Source of the DNA: Lineus longissimus
Taxonomy: Eukaryota > Nemertea > Pilidiophora > Heteronemertea > Lineidae
Direction of reading: 5' to 3'
Assembly: GCF_910592395.1 (NCBI RefSeq)
Contig: NC_088309.1
Coordinates: 25,856,599 to 25,920,598 of the forward strand
Length of the DNA: 64,000 nt
Position numbers and translations under genes: made by a program. This document shows, in pieces, positions 34,263-45,904 of this stretch. Under the pieces are notes generated by a model, which was not told the origin of the DNA, did no database searches, and saw only the letters and a list, made by a program, of their open reading frames with translations. Each line of letters opens with the position of its first letter. The stretch's first letter is position 1.

Positions 34263-37200
34263 TTAGGTAACAACCTTTCTACGGAAGTGATATACTCCTG
34301 GTACAGGCTTTGTCCCACCCTGAAGTTTCTTTGAACGCTGTGGTTTGCCGTACAAACTGCACTCCTTCGTGCTTTCCTTGTAGACCAGTTCAAAACAGGG
34401 ACATTTCCTCTGTTCACAGAATTCGAGACATGTCTTTAAACATTGGATGAGACTGCCGGCTTTGACTGTTTGCGCTGATTGCGTCTTCGGCGGTGACCGT
34501 CCTACCATCTGCTGAAGATCGTTGTACCGCGAACCTGAATGAGAAGGGAGGCCGAGATTGGTATTGAAACCATGGTACTATTTCAGGGGACCCTCAGTAG
34601 TGTCACCTGCCGAGTTATTATTCAACTAAACGTCTGATGAAGACAACTACATCAGAGACACTTGATAGCGTGTACTCTGAGGTGGGATGAAATATCAGTG
34701 TAGTGTAATTCTATATGCTCACCTTCCTTGCATAAGTCTGAAAAAATGAAATGAAGTGGTCTTAAATGGAGGGGTGCGAGGAAGTATCCTGAAAATTGCA
34801 ATTTTTCGATCGTTATCTCAAGCGGATTCCCGCCACGGAACTCCCAGCTTTCACCACCGAAAGTTGAGAATTGGCGTGCACACACGCGCTATGTTACGCA
34901 TGTCGGAACTCTCAGGACAGTTGATCCATCAGTAAGTTGTTGAAATCTCGGGAATATTTAAGCCACGTCGCGGAAACGAGGAAAATATCAATATATATAT
35001 AAATGTCTAGTAGGTTTTCAACTTGTTGAGACTGATTGTATCCGTTAGGATGGGTTTTATAGATACCCGAATTCATTCAAGTGTCAGCCAACTGTCGGCC
35101 TAGTTGTAAACATGAACCCTGTGGTTCTTCAAGTGGGTGGGAGGGCGTCGGAAAGAGGAAAAAGATAGGTGAAAGTTAGATAATGTAAAGAAGTACTTCT
35201 CTTCGTTATTCCGCTGACGTGGCCTTCAGTAATGGCGAACGGATACAACATCACCTCCGCCGCCTCACCGACAAAGCTGTGCGGAATCTGCCGCATCTTG
35301 TGTGCAGCGAGGGTGACTGGTCCTATCCGACTCTCCTGGATCATCACATCATTGCGAAACACTCGGACAATCTCCTCTTCTCGATCCCAACTGACAACAA
35401 TCCTCTGCCATCTATTTGTGACTTTGCCAACTTTGATTTGATGAAGTTCAAAATGGCTCTGACTGCTGGCATCACGCTTCTTTCTCCCCGGTTCCTGTCG
35501 CGTTCCTTCATCTCTCAAATCACGTTCATCGTCTTCGTCTTTTTCATTACTTCTCCATGGGTTTTCACTCTCTAGTGATTCTAAGCTGTTGTCCACCAGA
35601 TCACTATCGCTGATTTCTTCTTCCACATCATCATCATCATCATCCCCATAATCCCCATAATCCACTTTCGCATTCCTGTTCACAACGAATTCATTCTCAT
35701 TTGGGTCGAAAATGTAGCCGTCTTGTTCTAAACTACGTTTCCATCTGCCCATGCGTTTACTTCTCTTGCTATGGCCTTTACTACCCTCGCCGTGGCCTTT
35801 ACTGCCCTTGCTATGGCCTTTATTACCATTGCCGTGGCCTTTACTGCTCTTGCTGTGCCCTTTACTACCCCTGTCGTGGCCTTTACTGCCCATGCTATCG
35901 CCTTTTCTACCCTTGCAAAGGTTTTTACTGCCCTTGCTATGGCCTTTAGTACTCTTGCCGAGGCCTGTATTACCCGTGCCATGGCTTTTACTGCCCTTGC
36001 TATGGACTTTACTACTCCAAACGAGGCCTTTACCCTTGCAAAGACCCTTGCTACCTTTGATATTGACCTTGATGTCGCCTTTGACCTCTTCACCAACTTT
36101 CACTGCAGAAGTACTTACACTGACGCTTTTTACAGCTGCCGGTGTCGTTACACTGACGCTTTTTATAGTTGCCGGTGTCGTTACACTGACACTTTTTACA
36201 GTTGCCAGTGTCGTTACACTGACGCTTTTTACAGTTGCCGGTGTCGTTACACTGACACTTTTTACAGTTGCCGGTGTCGTTACACTGACGCTTTTTACAG
36301 TTGCCAGTGTCGTTACACTGACACTTTTTACAGTTGCCAGTGTCGTTACACTGACGCTTTTTACAGTTGCCGGTGTCGTTACACTGACACTTTTTACAGT
36401 TGCCGGTGCCGTTACACTGACGCTTTTTACAGCTACTGGTGTTACGCTTTCGCCTTTTACTTTACTTTGTCCATTAGTTTCACCCGTTTCACCATTAGTA
36501 TTGCTCTTAACGCCCCAGCCTTCACCATAAAGACAGTATCCTGCCTCCTGAATCAGATCGTTTCCTAATTTGCCAGTCTGGGCATACTCAAGGCGTCTTT
36601 TCATATCGACCGCACACGTATCATGATCATAACCCGTAATGAAATCAAAGTACAGTTGTCCATCATGTGAACCCCAAAGTTGATAGACCTCTGGTTCTCC
36701 ACCAAGAATTTTGAAGTATTGCCCTTGTTGTCTGATATCACGGAACTTAAGATACAGCGCCAACGTGAAGCTTGATTTGGTAAGTTTCCCGAGAGAAGGC
36801 AGTTTAAGTTGGGCATGGTGGTCCTGAAGCGAGAGAACCTTCCCAAAGTCGCATGATTTCTCGTAGATTGCGTTACCAAGAAGACTGAAAGAAGGCGGGT
36901 AAACGTGCATAAATTAATTGTAAAATGTAAGAAAGAGAAGCATTTGGCAACCTTGGCGTGTTCTCAGTTATGCCCGGAATATGTCGGAATGCTTTGATCA
37001 TATGCCTACTCTGAAACTGAAGACGAACGACTTGAAGTCGCAATCAAGACAGTTTTGAAAGACGTAACATTTCATGACAATCTTGACTCTTCCGATCCGG
37101 GGGAATTTACGCGTCGCTACTCCCAGATCTCGAGAAATAGAGAAGCAAAGACCAACTTATCATACTCCAGGATGCTTGGTACCATTGGAAAGCTTGAACT

Positions 37201-39546
37201 CTCAGCTTCAAGATGATGCATAGAAAGTCATTATATACAAAGTCTGTCTTCGATAAAATATCCATTGAAATTGAGTAAAAAGCTCATTGGAGCTGACTGT
37301 TTATGGAATCATGTACTAATGGTAGGTCTATATTTTCAAACACGTTTTACCTGACATTGGAATCTGTGCCATCTAGGTTCCATTCTCTAAGTGCTGAAAT
37401 GGTAAAAAAAGTTAACAGAAGTGAAACCTTTCTAGGAGAACATACTCTAAGAGTTGTCAAATACAAAAGGGTATCTTCTAGCCCTTTTAGAGTGTTGTGA
37501 AACACTTGTGGGAATCTCCAATCGATTTAGCCCCCCCACCCTCACACACGCACGCACACATCATCCAGTCGGTTAATAATTGTTATTCAGACTCATTCCT
37601 GACACTTTCCGATAAGTTATTCACCATGTTGCTTACTCCGTTCACACAGTTAATTGACTCGTGCAGGAAATCACGTTCAAAGTTAGCTATTAACAGTAAT
37701 TTTCTCCTTGAGATACAGACAACAAAACACAGTAATATTTATTTCAGTAATCGTTAGAGTACAGTTTAATTTGATGAGGGTAGGTACACCAAATGCGATT
37801 CGACGAAATTTCACATGGATCTTACAACTGTCAACGAGATAGTGCGTAACACAGCGTACACCTATAGAACTTCGTTATTTTGGTGTAAACTCACTGGCCT
37901 TTTGAAAGGTATCCGAATTCAATAATGTACATTTGTTAAAAGTTGTTAAATATTTGTTTTATATCGTTAATTGTTGGTTTTATGACAAGTGAACATATCA
38001 TAGGACATGACCACACGATGAGACTGTCGATCCGTTTTTTACTAAGCTTCATGTGAGAGCCAGCAGTAAGTAGAACGTTGGTATTTTGATGTAAACGCAC
38101 TGGTATTGTGATTATAAGTGAAACTGTTATCTGCTGGATGACTCAGTCAATTATATTTGTATAGTTTTATGTAAGAGCCAGCGGTGGAGGCTGACTCTGT
38201 CAATTCTATCTTTACTGTTACTGTAGCCAGCAGTGATTTTGGTGTAAACCCACTGGCCTTATGAAAGGTATCTGAATTCAATAATGTACATTTGTTAAAA
38301 ATTGTTAAATATTTGTTCCATTTCTCAAGTGTTTTCAATAAAATTTGGGTTTTAAATTGGCCTTAATTTTTCTGTATCTCAAAGATACATGTTTTAAAAC
38401 ACTTATTTAGACATGTGACATGGATAAACATGTAAATGGTGTTTTGTTTATAAATACTGTCATGTGTTTTTCTTCCATGGATACCAAAAACACCATCTGT
38501 TAAAATGTAAAACAGTAAAAGTGTTTACCCCCAAAACACTGGATGCTTCGGCAACAAAACACTTCATGTTTTTAGAAAAGACATGTTGAAGTGCTCTTTA
38601 TTTATCTGTTTTAAAAAGTGTTTTAATTCAAAGCACCCAGATTTACAGTGTAATGTACACACCTGGAACAGGAAGCATTATGACAGAATTTCAAATTCCG
38701 GGGTTCAAATATCAATATACATGTACATGTAAACAGGTATCATTGAAACAATACCTTTCATTTTCCATATCCGTTTCCGACAGCCCGTTCCGAGAGAGAG
38801 CACCACCTTTGTATCAGTAGTTCACATCAAACTCATGACGTGGCTTGTATTGTTGTTGGTAACGCATGTACTTGATGAAAGCCAATACGGCGTGGCCGGT
38901 GTAGAAGTTTAAAATGTCCTAGGATAAAATGTCCGGGAACAAAGGATTCTATTATGCGCTGAGCTATTGACGGTCATTGCCTCTATAGAGCCATATGCCA
39001 TAATCTGTCAGAATACAATAGGCCCGGACACTTTTTCTAGGGGGGACACTTTTTACTTTTACACCGGCATGGTGGACGAGATCGATGTGAACTATGCCAG
39101 ACCGATCCCAGACGCTTAGAAATATAGCTTTTGGACTTGTGAAGAAGCTTTAATAGTTTTTCAGCTATGACGAATATGCTGAAGTGATAATCCCTTGGAG
39201 GTTTTTTCAGAATCTCATAACCGATAGGTTTTTTTTTTATTTGACCGAAAAACTTTTACGGGGTACGTATTTGTGTTGGCCGAAAGCCCTTGAAGGTTTT
39301 GCAAAACTTCAAATACCTTCATGTTGAAGAGAGCATTGTGAACTTAACGCCAATAGGCTTGTTGAAATTAATTCCGCCTCGCCCATTTCAGAAGTTAGTG
39401 CAGCGTTTAGACCGATAAGTACGAGATGTGGAAAATGATAGGTTAAACTGCTAAAAGGGAAATGTTTGTATCTTACCTTTATATAGAACAGCCCTGACAC
39501 TTCCGAGCAAGAAAAGACAAAGGACAACGAGCAGGAACAGTCTCAT
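34263..39546 (-). CDS. Secreted LamG/PAN-like protein, copy 1, with long repeat insertion (partial model)
   Basis: Exons found (minus strand): signal exon 39477-39546, LamG exon 35197-36884, C-terminal exon 34263-34534. The signal exon ends in phase 1 and the LamG exon starts in phase 2, so a linker exon like the 43-bp ones of copies 2 and 3 is missing from this model. Signal peptide: MRLFLLVVLCLFLLGSVRA. LamG/ConA-like strands: FGKVLSLQ, SFTLALYLKF, GQLYFDFI, then after the insertion RWQRIVVSWD, RVFRNDV and AAEVMLYPFAITE. The insertion (about residues 130-500 of the exon) holds about ten 11-residue repeats (TVKSVSVTTPA), a basic Gly-Ser-Lys-His block, then an Asp/Glu-rich stretch between RWKR|S and RKKR|D. 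The last exon has SLIQCLKTC...FELVYKE...CSLYG, matching the apple-like end of copies 2 and 3. Function unknown; secreted, possibly cleaved. Confidence 0.82.
35735..36445 (-). repeat. Coding minisatellites inside LamG copy 1
   Basis: 36112-36445 holds about ten copies of a 33-bp unit coding for an 11-residue Thr-Val-Lys-Ser-Val-Ser-Val-Thr-Thr-(Pro/Leu)-Ala repeat. 35750-36050 holds imperfect 6- to 15-bp units coding for Gly-Ser-Lys-Gly-His-type repeats. Both keep the frame open over more than 300 codons. The opposite strand is also open (35751-36530 and 35771-36568), which is a by-product of the repeats. Confidence 0.9.
37877..38317. repeat. Direct repeat pair of about 81 bp
   Basis: 37877-37957 and 38237-38317 are nearly identical (TTGGTGTAAAC, CACTGGCCTT, GAATTCAATAATGTACATTT, GTTAAATATTTGTT). 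A shorter third match (TATTTTGATGTAAACGCACTGG) lies at 38082-38103. This is a local duplication in the long intron of LamG copy 1. Confidence 0.75.
38370..38655. repeat. Possible AAAACAC-rich mobile element remnant
   Basis: The stretch is full of AAAACAC/GTGTTTT words. Its two ends (CTGTATCTC...TTAAAACACTTATTTA and, in reverse complement, CTGTAAATCT...TTAAAACACTTTTTAA) are weakly alike as inverted repeats. It could be a decayed nonautonomous DNA transposon in the copy 1 intron. Weak evidence. Confidence 0.3.
38895..39068. mobile_element. MITE-like foldback element, ~45-bp arms
   Basis: The left arm 38895-38937 (GCCGGTGTAGAAGTTTAAAA, TGTCC, TAGGATAAAATGTCCGGG) pairs with the right arm 39023-39068 (CCCGGACACTTTTTCTAG, GGACACTTTTTA, CTTTTACACCGGC). 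Both arms carry AAARTGTCC twice. The loop is 85 bp. No transposase and no clear target duplication. It lies in the intron after the signal exon of LamG copy 1. Confidence 0.6.
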
Positions 39547-41391
39547 AATGATGCCTTATCTCTCTTAGAAGGTTGTCGAAGGTTATCCCATTGCCTTTGT
39601 GTTACTACGTCAAAGAACACAAACAAATGTATGAAAAATACCTGTCCCTTTGCTTATGATTATTTTGTAGACATGCTACATGTAAGTCCAATATGGCCAA
39701 ATAACATCCAGCGGCACATTTCGGACGACAAAGTATTCTGTTTGGATTAGGGTAAATGAGATTTCGGTTGAATCATCACGAGTGTGCGAGATGAGTACCT
39801 ATCTAACTGAGAGTCAAAACACTTGTCTCGAAACAGCTACACACGACCCTCTATCATGCCTATTGTGTCTTTCAAACTTTATAAAAGTTCATCCCGACAA
39901 GAGCTGACAATCAATAGGAACTCCTGTTGTTTCTGAGCTTGCACTGCCAACGCCTAATTTTTTCAACTACCACAACGAGGCATGGCGCGGAAGTGTGAAA
40001 AAGCACTGTTTCCGGCAGTTTTGAATCTATTCTGTGAATGAGAGTGTACGGCAAGTGAGGCAAACCAGAAGCTCGTGAATCAATAAGGAATATAACTGAT
40101 TGGGGCTCTGTCATTTTTCACAACCTACGAGTACAAGTCCTTTCAGTCCAGCTCAACGCGCCCCTCCAGCGACCGAGCGGAGGGACAGCAATGATTTGTC
40201 CGAATATGGAGTCAAAATGAGTTACAGAATCTAAGGCAACAAATGCAATAGATCCATACTGAACTTCCAGTGGTATTGCCTCCGTCACCTCCGCCCATAC
40301 GTATGTAAAGCATACATTGAGGGTCAAGATACAATAGATCAGACGAAGACCAACTTTGTAACACCAGTAAACAGATGAAATAACAGTGATATGGTATATT
40401 AGCGTTGAACAATAAAAAGCTACACTTTGTGTATTGATTTCAGTTTGCATCTTTCGGAAGCTTTCACTCGATTCGTATCCTCTACGGTGCCTGCAGCAAC
40501 CCCTCGGCCCTGATCACCATTTCTGAGTACTCTTCATGGCCGAGGCATCGCTATCGGTTGCACTGGGAGTGATGGGTGATGATATTTAGTAGGCCTAAGA
40601 GATCCCGAAATGTTCATGACGACCATTTCCGAGTACTCGACTTCGTCCTGACACGGGAGGGTATTTGACCCGTCTGCTCTTAGTACTGATTTTGATTACA
40701 AGCATGAAGGCAAGCTTCTTTCTCGCTCTCACGAAGCCTAAACATGGTTGATACCAATGGTGCAGACAGTTTTCCACTTAGCCACTTTCCTTATTCACCG
40801 GTTGATGGGCTAGAAAATGTACCCAGTGATCTCAGTTCAATATTTCTTAGCATAACATATTGCCAATCCACGATTGACTCTTAATTATGAGGAGTCATTC
40901 AATCGAACAAATGTGCGTTCTCCCAAGGTTTAACTGGCTAATTATAGGATCAATGGCTACTTTTAGTGAGTTATCACATTCGATATCTTTTTATTTGCAA
41001 AAGAATGAACTAACAAAAGAAGTTATATTTAGCAGTTTATTTACAAGGCAATTTACTATTATGATATTGAGCTAACTGACTTGGCGAACCAATAGCCTTA
41101 CACTTTTTGTGTGATCTTTTCCCAATCGACTCATTATTCCTATCTCGCTTATCAGCCACGTTTCTCCACAGGTCTACCAAAACCATGTGAGGTACATTCT
41201 CATGATATTTTGATTTTAACGGGATAATGTCATCAGGCGAATTATGAAAAAAACTAGCATTATTGCAAGGAGTCGATACTACAAACTTGAGAGGAGGCGA
41301 AAACAAGTTTCGGCGGACGAAATGGAAGGAGACAAGGCCCCGTTGATTTTGTATCCGGCCAACCTAATGTAAGCTTGAACATGGTTCATAC
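39547..41391. other. Intergenic DNA between LamG copies 1 and 2
   Basis: No coding exon is supported. A block near 40255-40330 (GAACTTCCAGTGGTATTG and CATACATTGAGGGTCAAGAT) is shared with 43690-43735 inside an intron of copy 2, which hints at an old duplication or a dispersed repeat. A minus-strand AATAAA (41036-41041) may end the transcript of copy 2. Confidence 0.45.
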
Positions 41392-44300
41392 TCATTCATA
41401 CTTTAATACTACTCTATAATGTTTTACGGTGTTAACTCCGCCCGCTTCTGGCGTAGTCGCTTTCTCTGCGTATATTTTACAAAGTCCAAGGTTTTCAATG
41501 TAGACGTATTCCTGGCATATGGCGGCGGATGTCAGGTCCCGATTCACTTCATGGCACTGCAGGGCACAATAGAGGAGAGTGTTTGTTCGGAAAGTCGCCC
41601 CAGGCGTATCTGAAACCTCCTGTTGCCCCACCTGCACGTATGTGCTGCTGTCCGTACCGTAAACAACTGAAACGTACAAGGCAACTTTATACCGGAGACA
41701 TATTTGTTTCTTACCATGGATGAATGTTCAGTCAGCAAGCCTTCGTAAACGGTATTTGGAATGATGACCCAGCATGGTCGTTCCCATTTTCTTTTTGAAT
41801 CGATTAGATATAAGAAACTATTTTGTTGGGGAAAGATCAGTGTGATGTGGGTTGGGGAAGGAGTTTATAAGATACATTTAAAACAAACCAATTGCCTGTA
41901 ATTTTACTTGCCAAATTTGCTTTTGAGTTTAAAACGTGTTACAGGCAAAGCTTCACGCTCTAGTTGCTATGCATTCAATAATATAGATGTATCACTTTCT
42001 TAGGGCAACCGATCCGTGGGATACGAGTATATAAACATGTATCCCAAAAAGATCTGCTGCATGGTCGTCACTGGGAGATGACCGTCCCTCTTTTCCAGTG
42101 GCGCTTAGGCTCAGTAATAAGTTAGTGTTTTGAGGCCACATTCAAAACCACCCAGTTGCAATGAAATACCTTTTAAACTTACGTTGTTTATACAAAGCGG
42201 CTACTTCGGTTTGAGTGATGGCGTAAAGGAATATCTTGAGACGAGCCATGTCTCCCTGGAAATGATTGCCATAGACTAGGTTACCTCCGATGTCGTATAA
42301 GGGATGGTTGTTCACTTGCAAATTAAGGTTTGTGTACTCGGCCTTCGGTGACATGGTGCCTATTCAAAGAAAAGGCAATAAACAATCACGAAGAACAGAT
42401 AATAAGAATGTATTGCATGCAGATGAGAAACACTAAGCAAATTCTCATCGCACTGGCTTTTTTACAGTTTCTGTATTCTACGGCGATGATTAGTTCTAAT
42501 TACTTAGGGGACACAATAAAAAATGTGCATGCACACTAACGAATCACGTCGTTAACAAAAACGTATGTCACTTTCACCAATTCAATAACATACCGACTAA
42601 GGCTCCATTGAGGTAAGCTTTAGCAGTCCGGGTCTCCCTGCTCCAGGTATAAACAAGAAGTTGCCAGGTGTTGCTCCGAGGACCTTTTGATATGTCACCC
42701 CCGGTAACAGTAACTAAGTCTTGAGCGGGGTCAGAACCCTGACTGTTGATGTTTCGCCTCAGGTTTAAGAACAGTTGGTTTCTATTGGTCACCCTTGTCA
42801 AGAACTGCCAATAGCGGGTGAAATCCGAATATATAGTCTGAGAGCTTTGAAAAAGAAATGGACATCAATGTAATTTACTCTATGAACGCTGTATCAAGCA
42901 CATCCTATGATCTCCTTGCTGATTTATCGGCGGTGTGCGTAATCTTAGTCTTCTCGAGTCCTTGAGGAGGGATCGTGATGCACCCCGCCGATAGATCTGC
43001 ATGATGCTTTTATATATCACCTCCTATACATGCATGTACTTTCACTAGCATGAAGAAGTTTTAGCGATGTCCAAGTATTGGGAATCAATAGACATAAAGT
43101 TATTCATTCTACTTAAAACTCGTAAAATCTACCGTTAAGTTGAGGATGCTCGATAACTGCGCACAATAAATTGTGGCCAATTTTGACAACAGAAAGGATC
43201 ATCTTGGTCACTTTCTCCTTTTTGCCGAAAGAAGATGGGAATCGCGTCGCACACCCGACTTATAACAGGAGCACTCATCATCGACAACTAAAACTCTTGG
43301 CTAGGACTGACTGCTATCTATGCCTTTCGAGCCCGCTTCTTCCGTGCGGGCTTCATCGCGACAACATCACGATAGGTTCTTTCGGCTGATGATAGTACCG
43401 GTCCTATTTAGCAGTTACACAGCGAGCTTATTTACCGTACCTTCCAAAGGTTTTGAACCTGACATAGACCGCGACCGAGAAGCTTGTTGTCCCGATCTCT
43501 ACTCGTGGAACCCGAGCGATCGCAAAACCAGAAAATGATAAAACCTTCCCGAAAGTCGCCGATTTTATAAACGTGGGTTGGACTTTTCCTGGTGCCCCTA
43601 ATCTGAAAGTCACAGATCGAAGTTGACACATGTACATATATCATAAAACCCATTCTAAGAGGTCACTGATCAAGCCAAAGACCATTACGGAACTTCCAGC
43701 GGTATTGGCAATGTCAATACATTGAGGGTCAAGATGGCCTATAAGACTTCCTTGCATAGCAGGGCTCCCAAACCGTACATGCAGTTGAGATTCAGGCGCA
43801 GCTAAAGAGGATCACAACACTCACTAAAGTCATCAGTTGATGTGTACATGTAAAGGGTCAAACCTCGTACCGGCTCCTTAATGATACACGTCATGATACT
43901 CACTGAACATCCGTATCTGTCCCGTCAAGTTTGTATTCTTTGTGCACTATAAAAAAACAGTTTAAGCAGGAATGACACATGACACTGACCGCTGGTACAA
44001 CATCACACATGCAACGATTCCCATTCAAACCTATTCTCGTCTCCTTTTTCAGAGGCGATTTTACTGGTGCATAGCAAGTTTGCAGTTGATCAGGAAAAAG
44101 AAGGGGTAATAGCTTATTATGTAATCGCCCGTCACACCTTGCATTTGCTTGATAAACTGCGAATGCGACAACCGCGATTATAATTACGCATCAACGATAT
44201 CCCTGGTGTCCATGCAGTCGTCCGACCATATATTGCGTCAGGAAGATTTAATACAGCAACAATAAATCCGCCCGATCGTTCCTTAAATAAATTCGAGACA

Positions 44301-44427
44301 TTCGGTAACCTTTTATCAGTCTTTTCAGCATTGATAGTGTCATCTACCCGATTATCTCTGATATCTTACCTGCAGATGATATCCTATGAATTGATAGAAG
44401 TACCACCATCATCACCAACCCATCCAT
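41392..44427 (-). CDS. Secreted LamG/PAN-like protein, copy 2, 6 exons
   Basis: Exons (minus strand, 5' to 3'): 44370-44427, 43904-43946, 43441-43602, 42594-42844, 42183-42359, 41392-41666; all phases agree, 321 residues. Signal peptide MDGLVMMVVLLSIHRISSAG. The linker exon gives HKEYKLDGTDTDVQ. The LamG/ConA-like domain is spread over three exons: FGKVLSFSG and SFSVAVYVRF; then NTWQLLVYTW, AKAYLNGALVG; then NHPLYDIGG, GDMARLKIFLYAITQ. The last exon has four Cys (CX3CX12CX11C), like a small PAN/apple module. It lacks the N-terminal Cys-rich exon present in copy 3. An in-frame ATG 15 bp upstream of 44427 (MEVTN) could lengthen the N-terminus. The ligand is unknown; LamG domains usually bind glycans or proteins outside the cell. 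Gene model strong; family name inferred. Confidence 0.87.
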
Positions 44428-44760
44428 ATTTGTTACTTCCATCGGAAATGGCGAACTGAAAGCTCGAATAAACACGCACCTTGCTCGGCAATGCGCTTTA
44501 GTAGCGTTTTTCGGGACGATAGTGCTGATCAATGTTAAATAACTTGAATTGTGTGTCGCTACAAAGGTAACCAAGTCGACATCTTTCAGTCGTCGACAAT
44601 TTGCGGCTACTAATGATTTCGGTCGATATATTTATTTCCAGTACGTAGGAATTATTCATTACGGCAGATAAATGTCCTGTATATTATCGTCGGCTTCATA
44701 AATAAATCTCACTTTTGGAAAACGTACATTACAATAGCCATTAGCATCACCAAGGATATA

Positions 44761-45222
44761 CTGTCTTCTCCCACTTAACCGAGCGCGGCTGAATCGCAAA
44801 TGAATAGGCCGATTTTACTGATGGCAGGCGAACATTAGAAAGAACAGCCACAGCTGATAATTGACGCCCTTTTCGTGGGCAATGCCAATACCTTCCACGT
44901 AAGTGGATAAAAGACATGAACATTGACATGGGGTAGTCCTGTACTGAATGAATGAATACAATACAACTAGCGTCCTCATTTTATGCCTATAGTGTTTGTT
45001 GACCAGAAATTTCTAATCTGGGGTCTATGATAAAGCTAGCTACCAGGCATTATTGAATTGACAACATTTACAAAGTTGTCTTCCAATAACAATTGATCAC
45101 TATAATTGGCTGTCATATTGAATGTTTGCAGCCCACCGGTAAAAAACTACAGACTACCATGTTTCTGGACTTAGTCATTTTCGAGCCATTTTCCTGGCGC
45201 TCGGTTAAGTGGGAGAAGACAG
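44761..45222. mobile_element. Nonautonomous DNA transposon (MITE) with perfect 26-bp terminal inverted repeats
   Basis: 44761-44786 (CTGTCTTCTCCCACTTAACC GAGCGC) is the exact reverse complement of 45197-45222. TA dinucleotides flank both ends (44759-44760 and 45223-45224), as expected of a Tc1/mariner-type target duplication. The 462-bp body has no transposase frame. It lies just upstream of LamG copy 2. Confidence 0.8.
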
Positions 45223-45786
45223 TAATTATAATGGAGTCTGCGAACATGTCAGCCTAGTGATTGGAGTTTAGATACAAACACCCTTTACGCCCAAACCCGG
45301 CAAATGATTGGAGTTGACTGTCCAGTCACGTACAATCATCTTAAAACCCACCAGTAAGTGTCAGATTCTATTCATAAAGATCATATTTTGTTGTTTATTA
45401 ATAAAACAAAACGTTTTATGAGAGAAAGTGACACTAATTCGGCCTGAATAAGATTTACAGTCTGAACTGGTCGTATATATAGGATTATCAAACATGCCGG
45501 CAATTGCTCAATTCCAGTGTCTGATTTTTTTAATTTCGGCAATGTGCGAGTTTGGAACTCTGTATATCGTACAGTCGAAGCATTTCGATAAATTATGCAA
45601 TGATGATCCAAGCACTATGCATCGACTGAAGAGCCATGGCGTTCCGCTTGGTTCATTGTAATCAACATGACAATGTATAGCTTTTTGCGAAACGTTTGCA
45701 AATACGCACTTATTGTTAATTGCTTAAACATAAGCCGCCAATCCTAAATACACTATATGTGCCATGTGCGCTAAATCGTTCCAATG

Positions 45787-45904
45787 GGGTGATATGAATA
45801 AAGACTAGCAAATGCTTTTACTCGGGTTTTGTACAGGAAGGCCTAGTGTAAATGTACAAGGAGATTTAGATAAAAGCATTTGCTAGTCTTTATTCATATC
45901 ACCC
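45787..45904. repeat. Hairpin with perfect 34-bp arms
   Basis: 45787-45820 (GGGTGATATGAATAAAGACT then AGCAAATGCTTTTA) is exactly repeated in reverse complement at 45871-45904. The 50-bp loop carries its own small inverted pair (TTGTACA/TGTACAA). This is either a young palindromic mobile element or a structured RNA or cruciform site, between LamG copies 2 and 3. Confidence 0.8.

Noticed and set aside
35751-36568. Two long plus-strand open frames (259 and 265 codons) rich in Leu/Pro or in YTD repeats
   Set aside because: They are antisense shadows of the coding minisatellites in LamG copy 1. The minus-strand frame is the one with splice phases, domain matches and paralogs.
35129-36910. LamG copy 1 starting at its own ATG (36910) as a 593-residue protein
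   Set aside because: A clear acceptor (CCGCCTTCTTTCAG) follows that ATG. The exon then starts in the same phase as in copies 2 and 3, and a separate signal exon exists at 39546.
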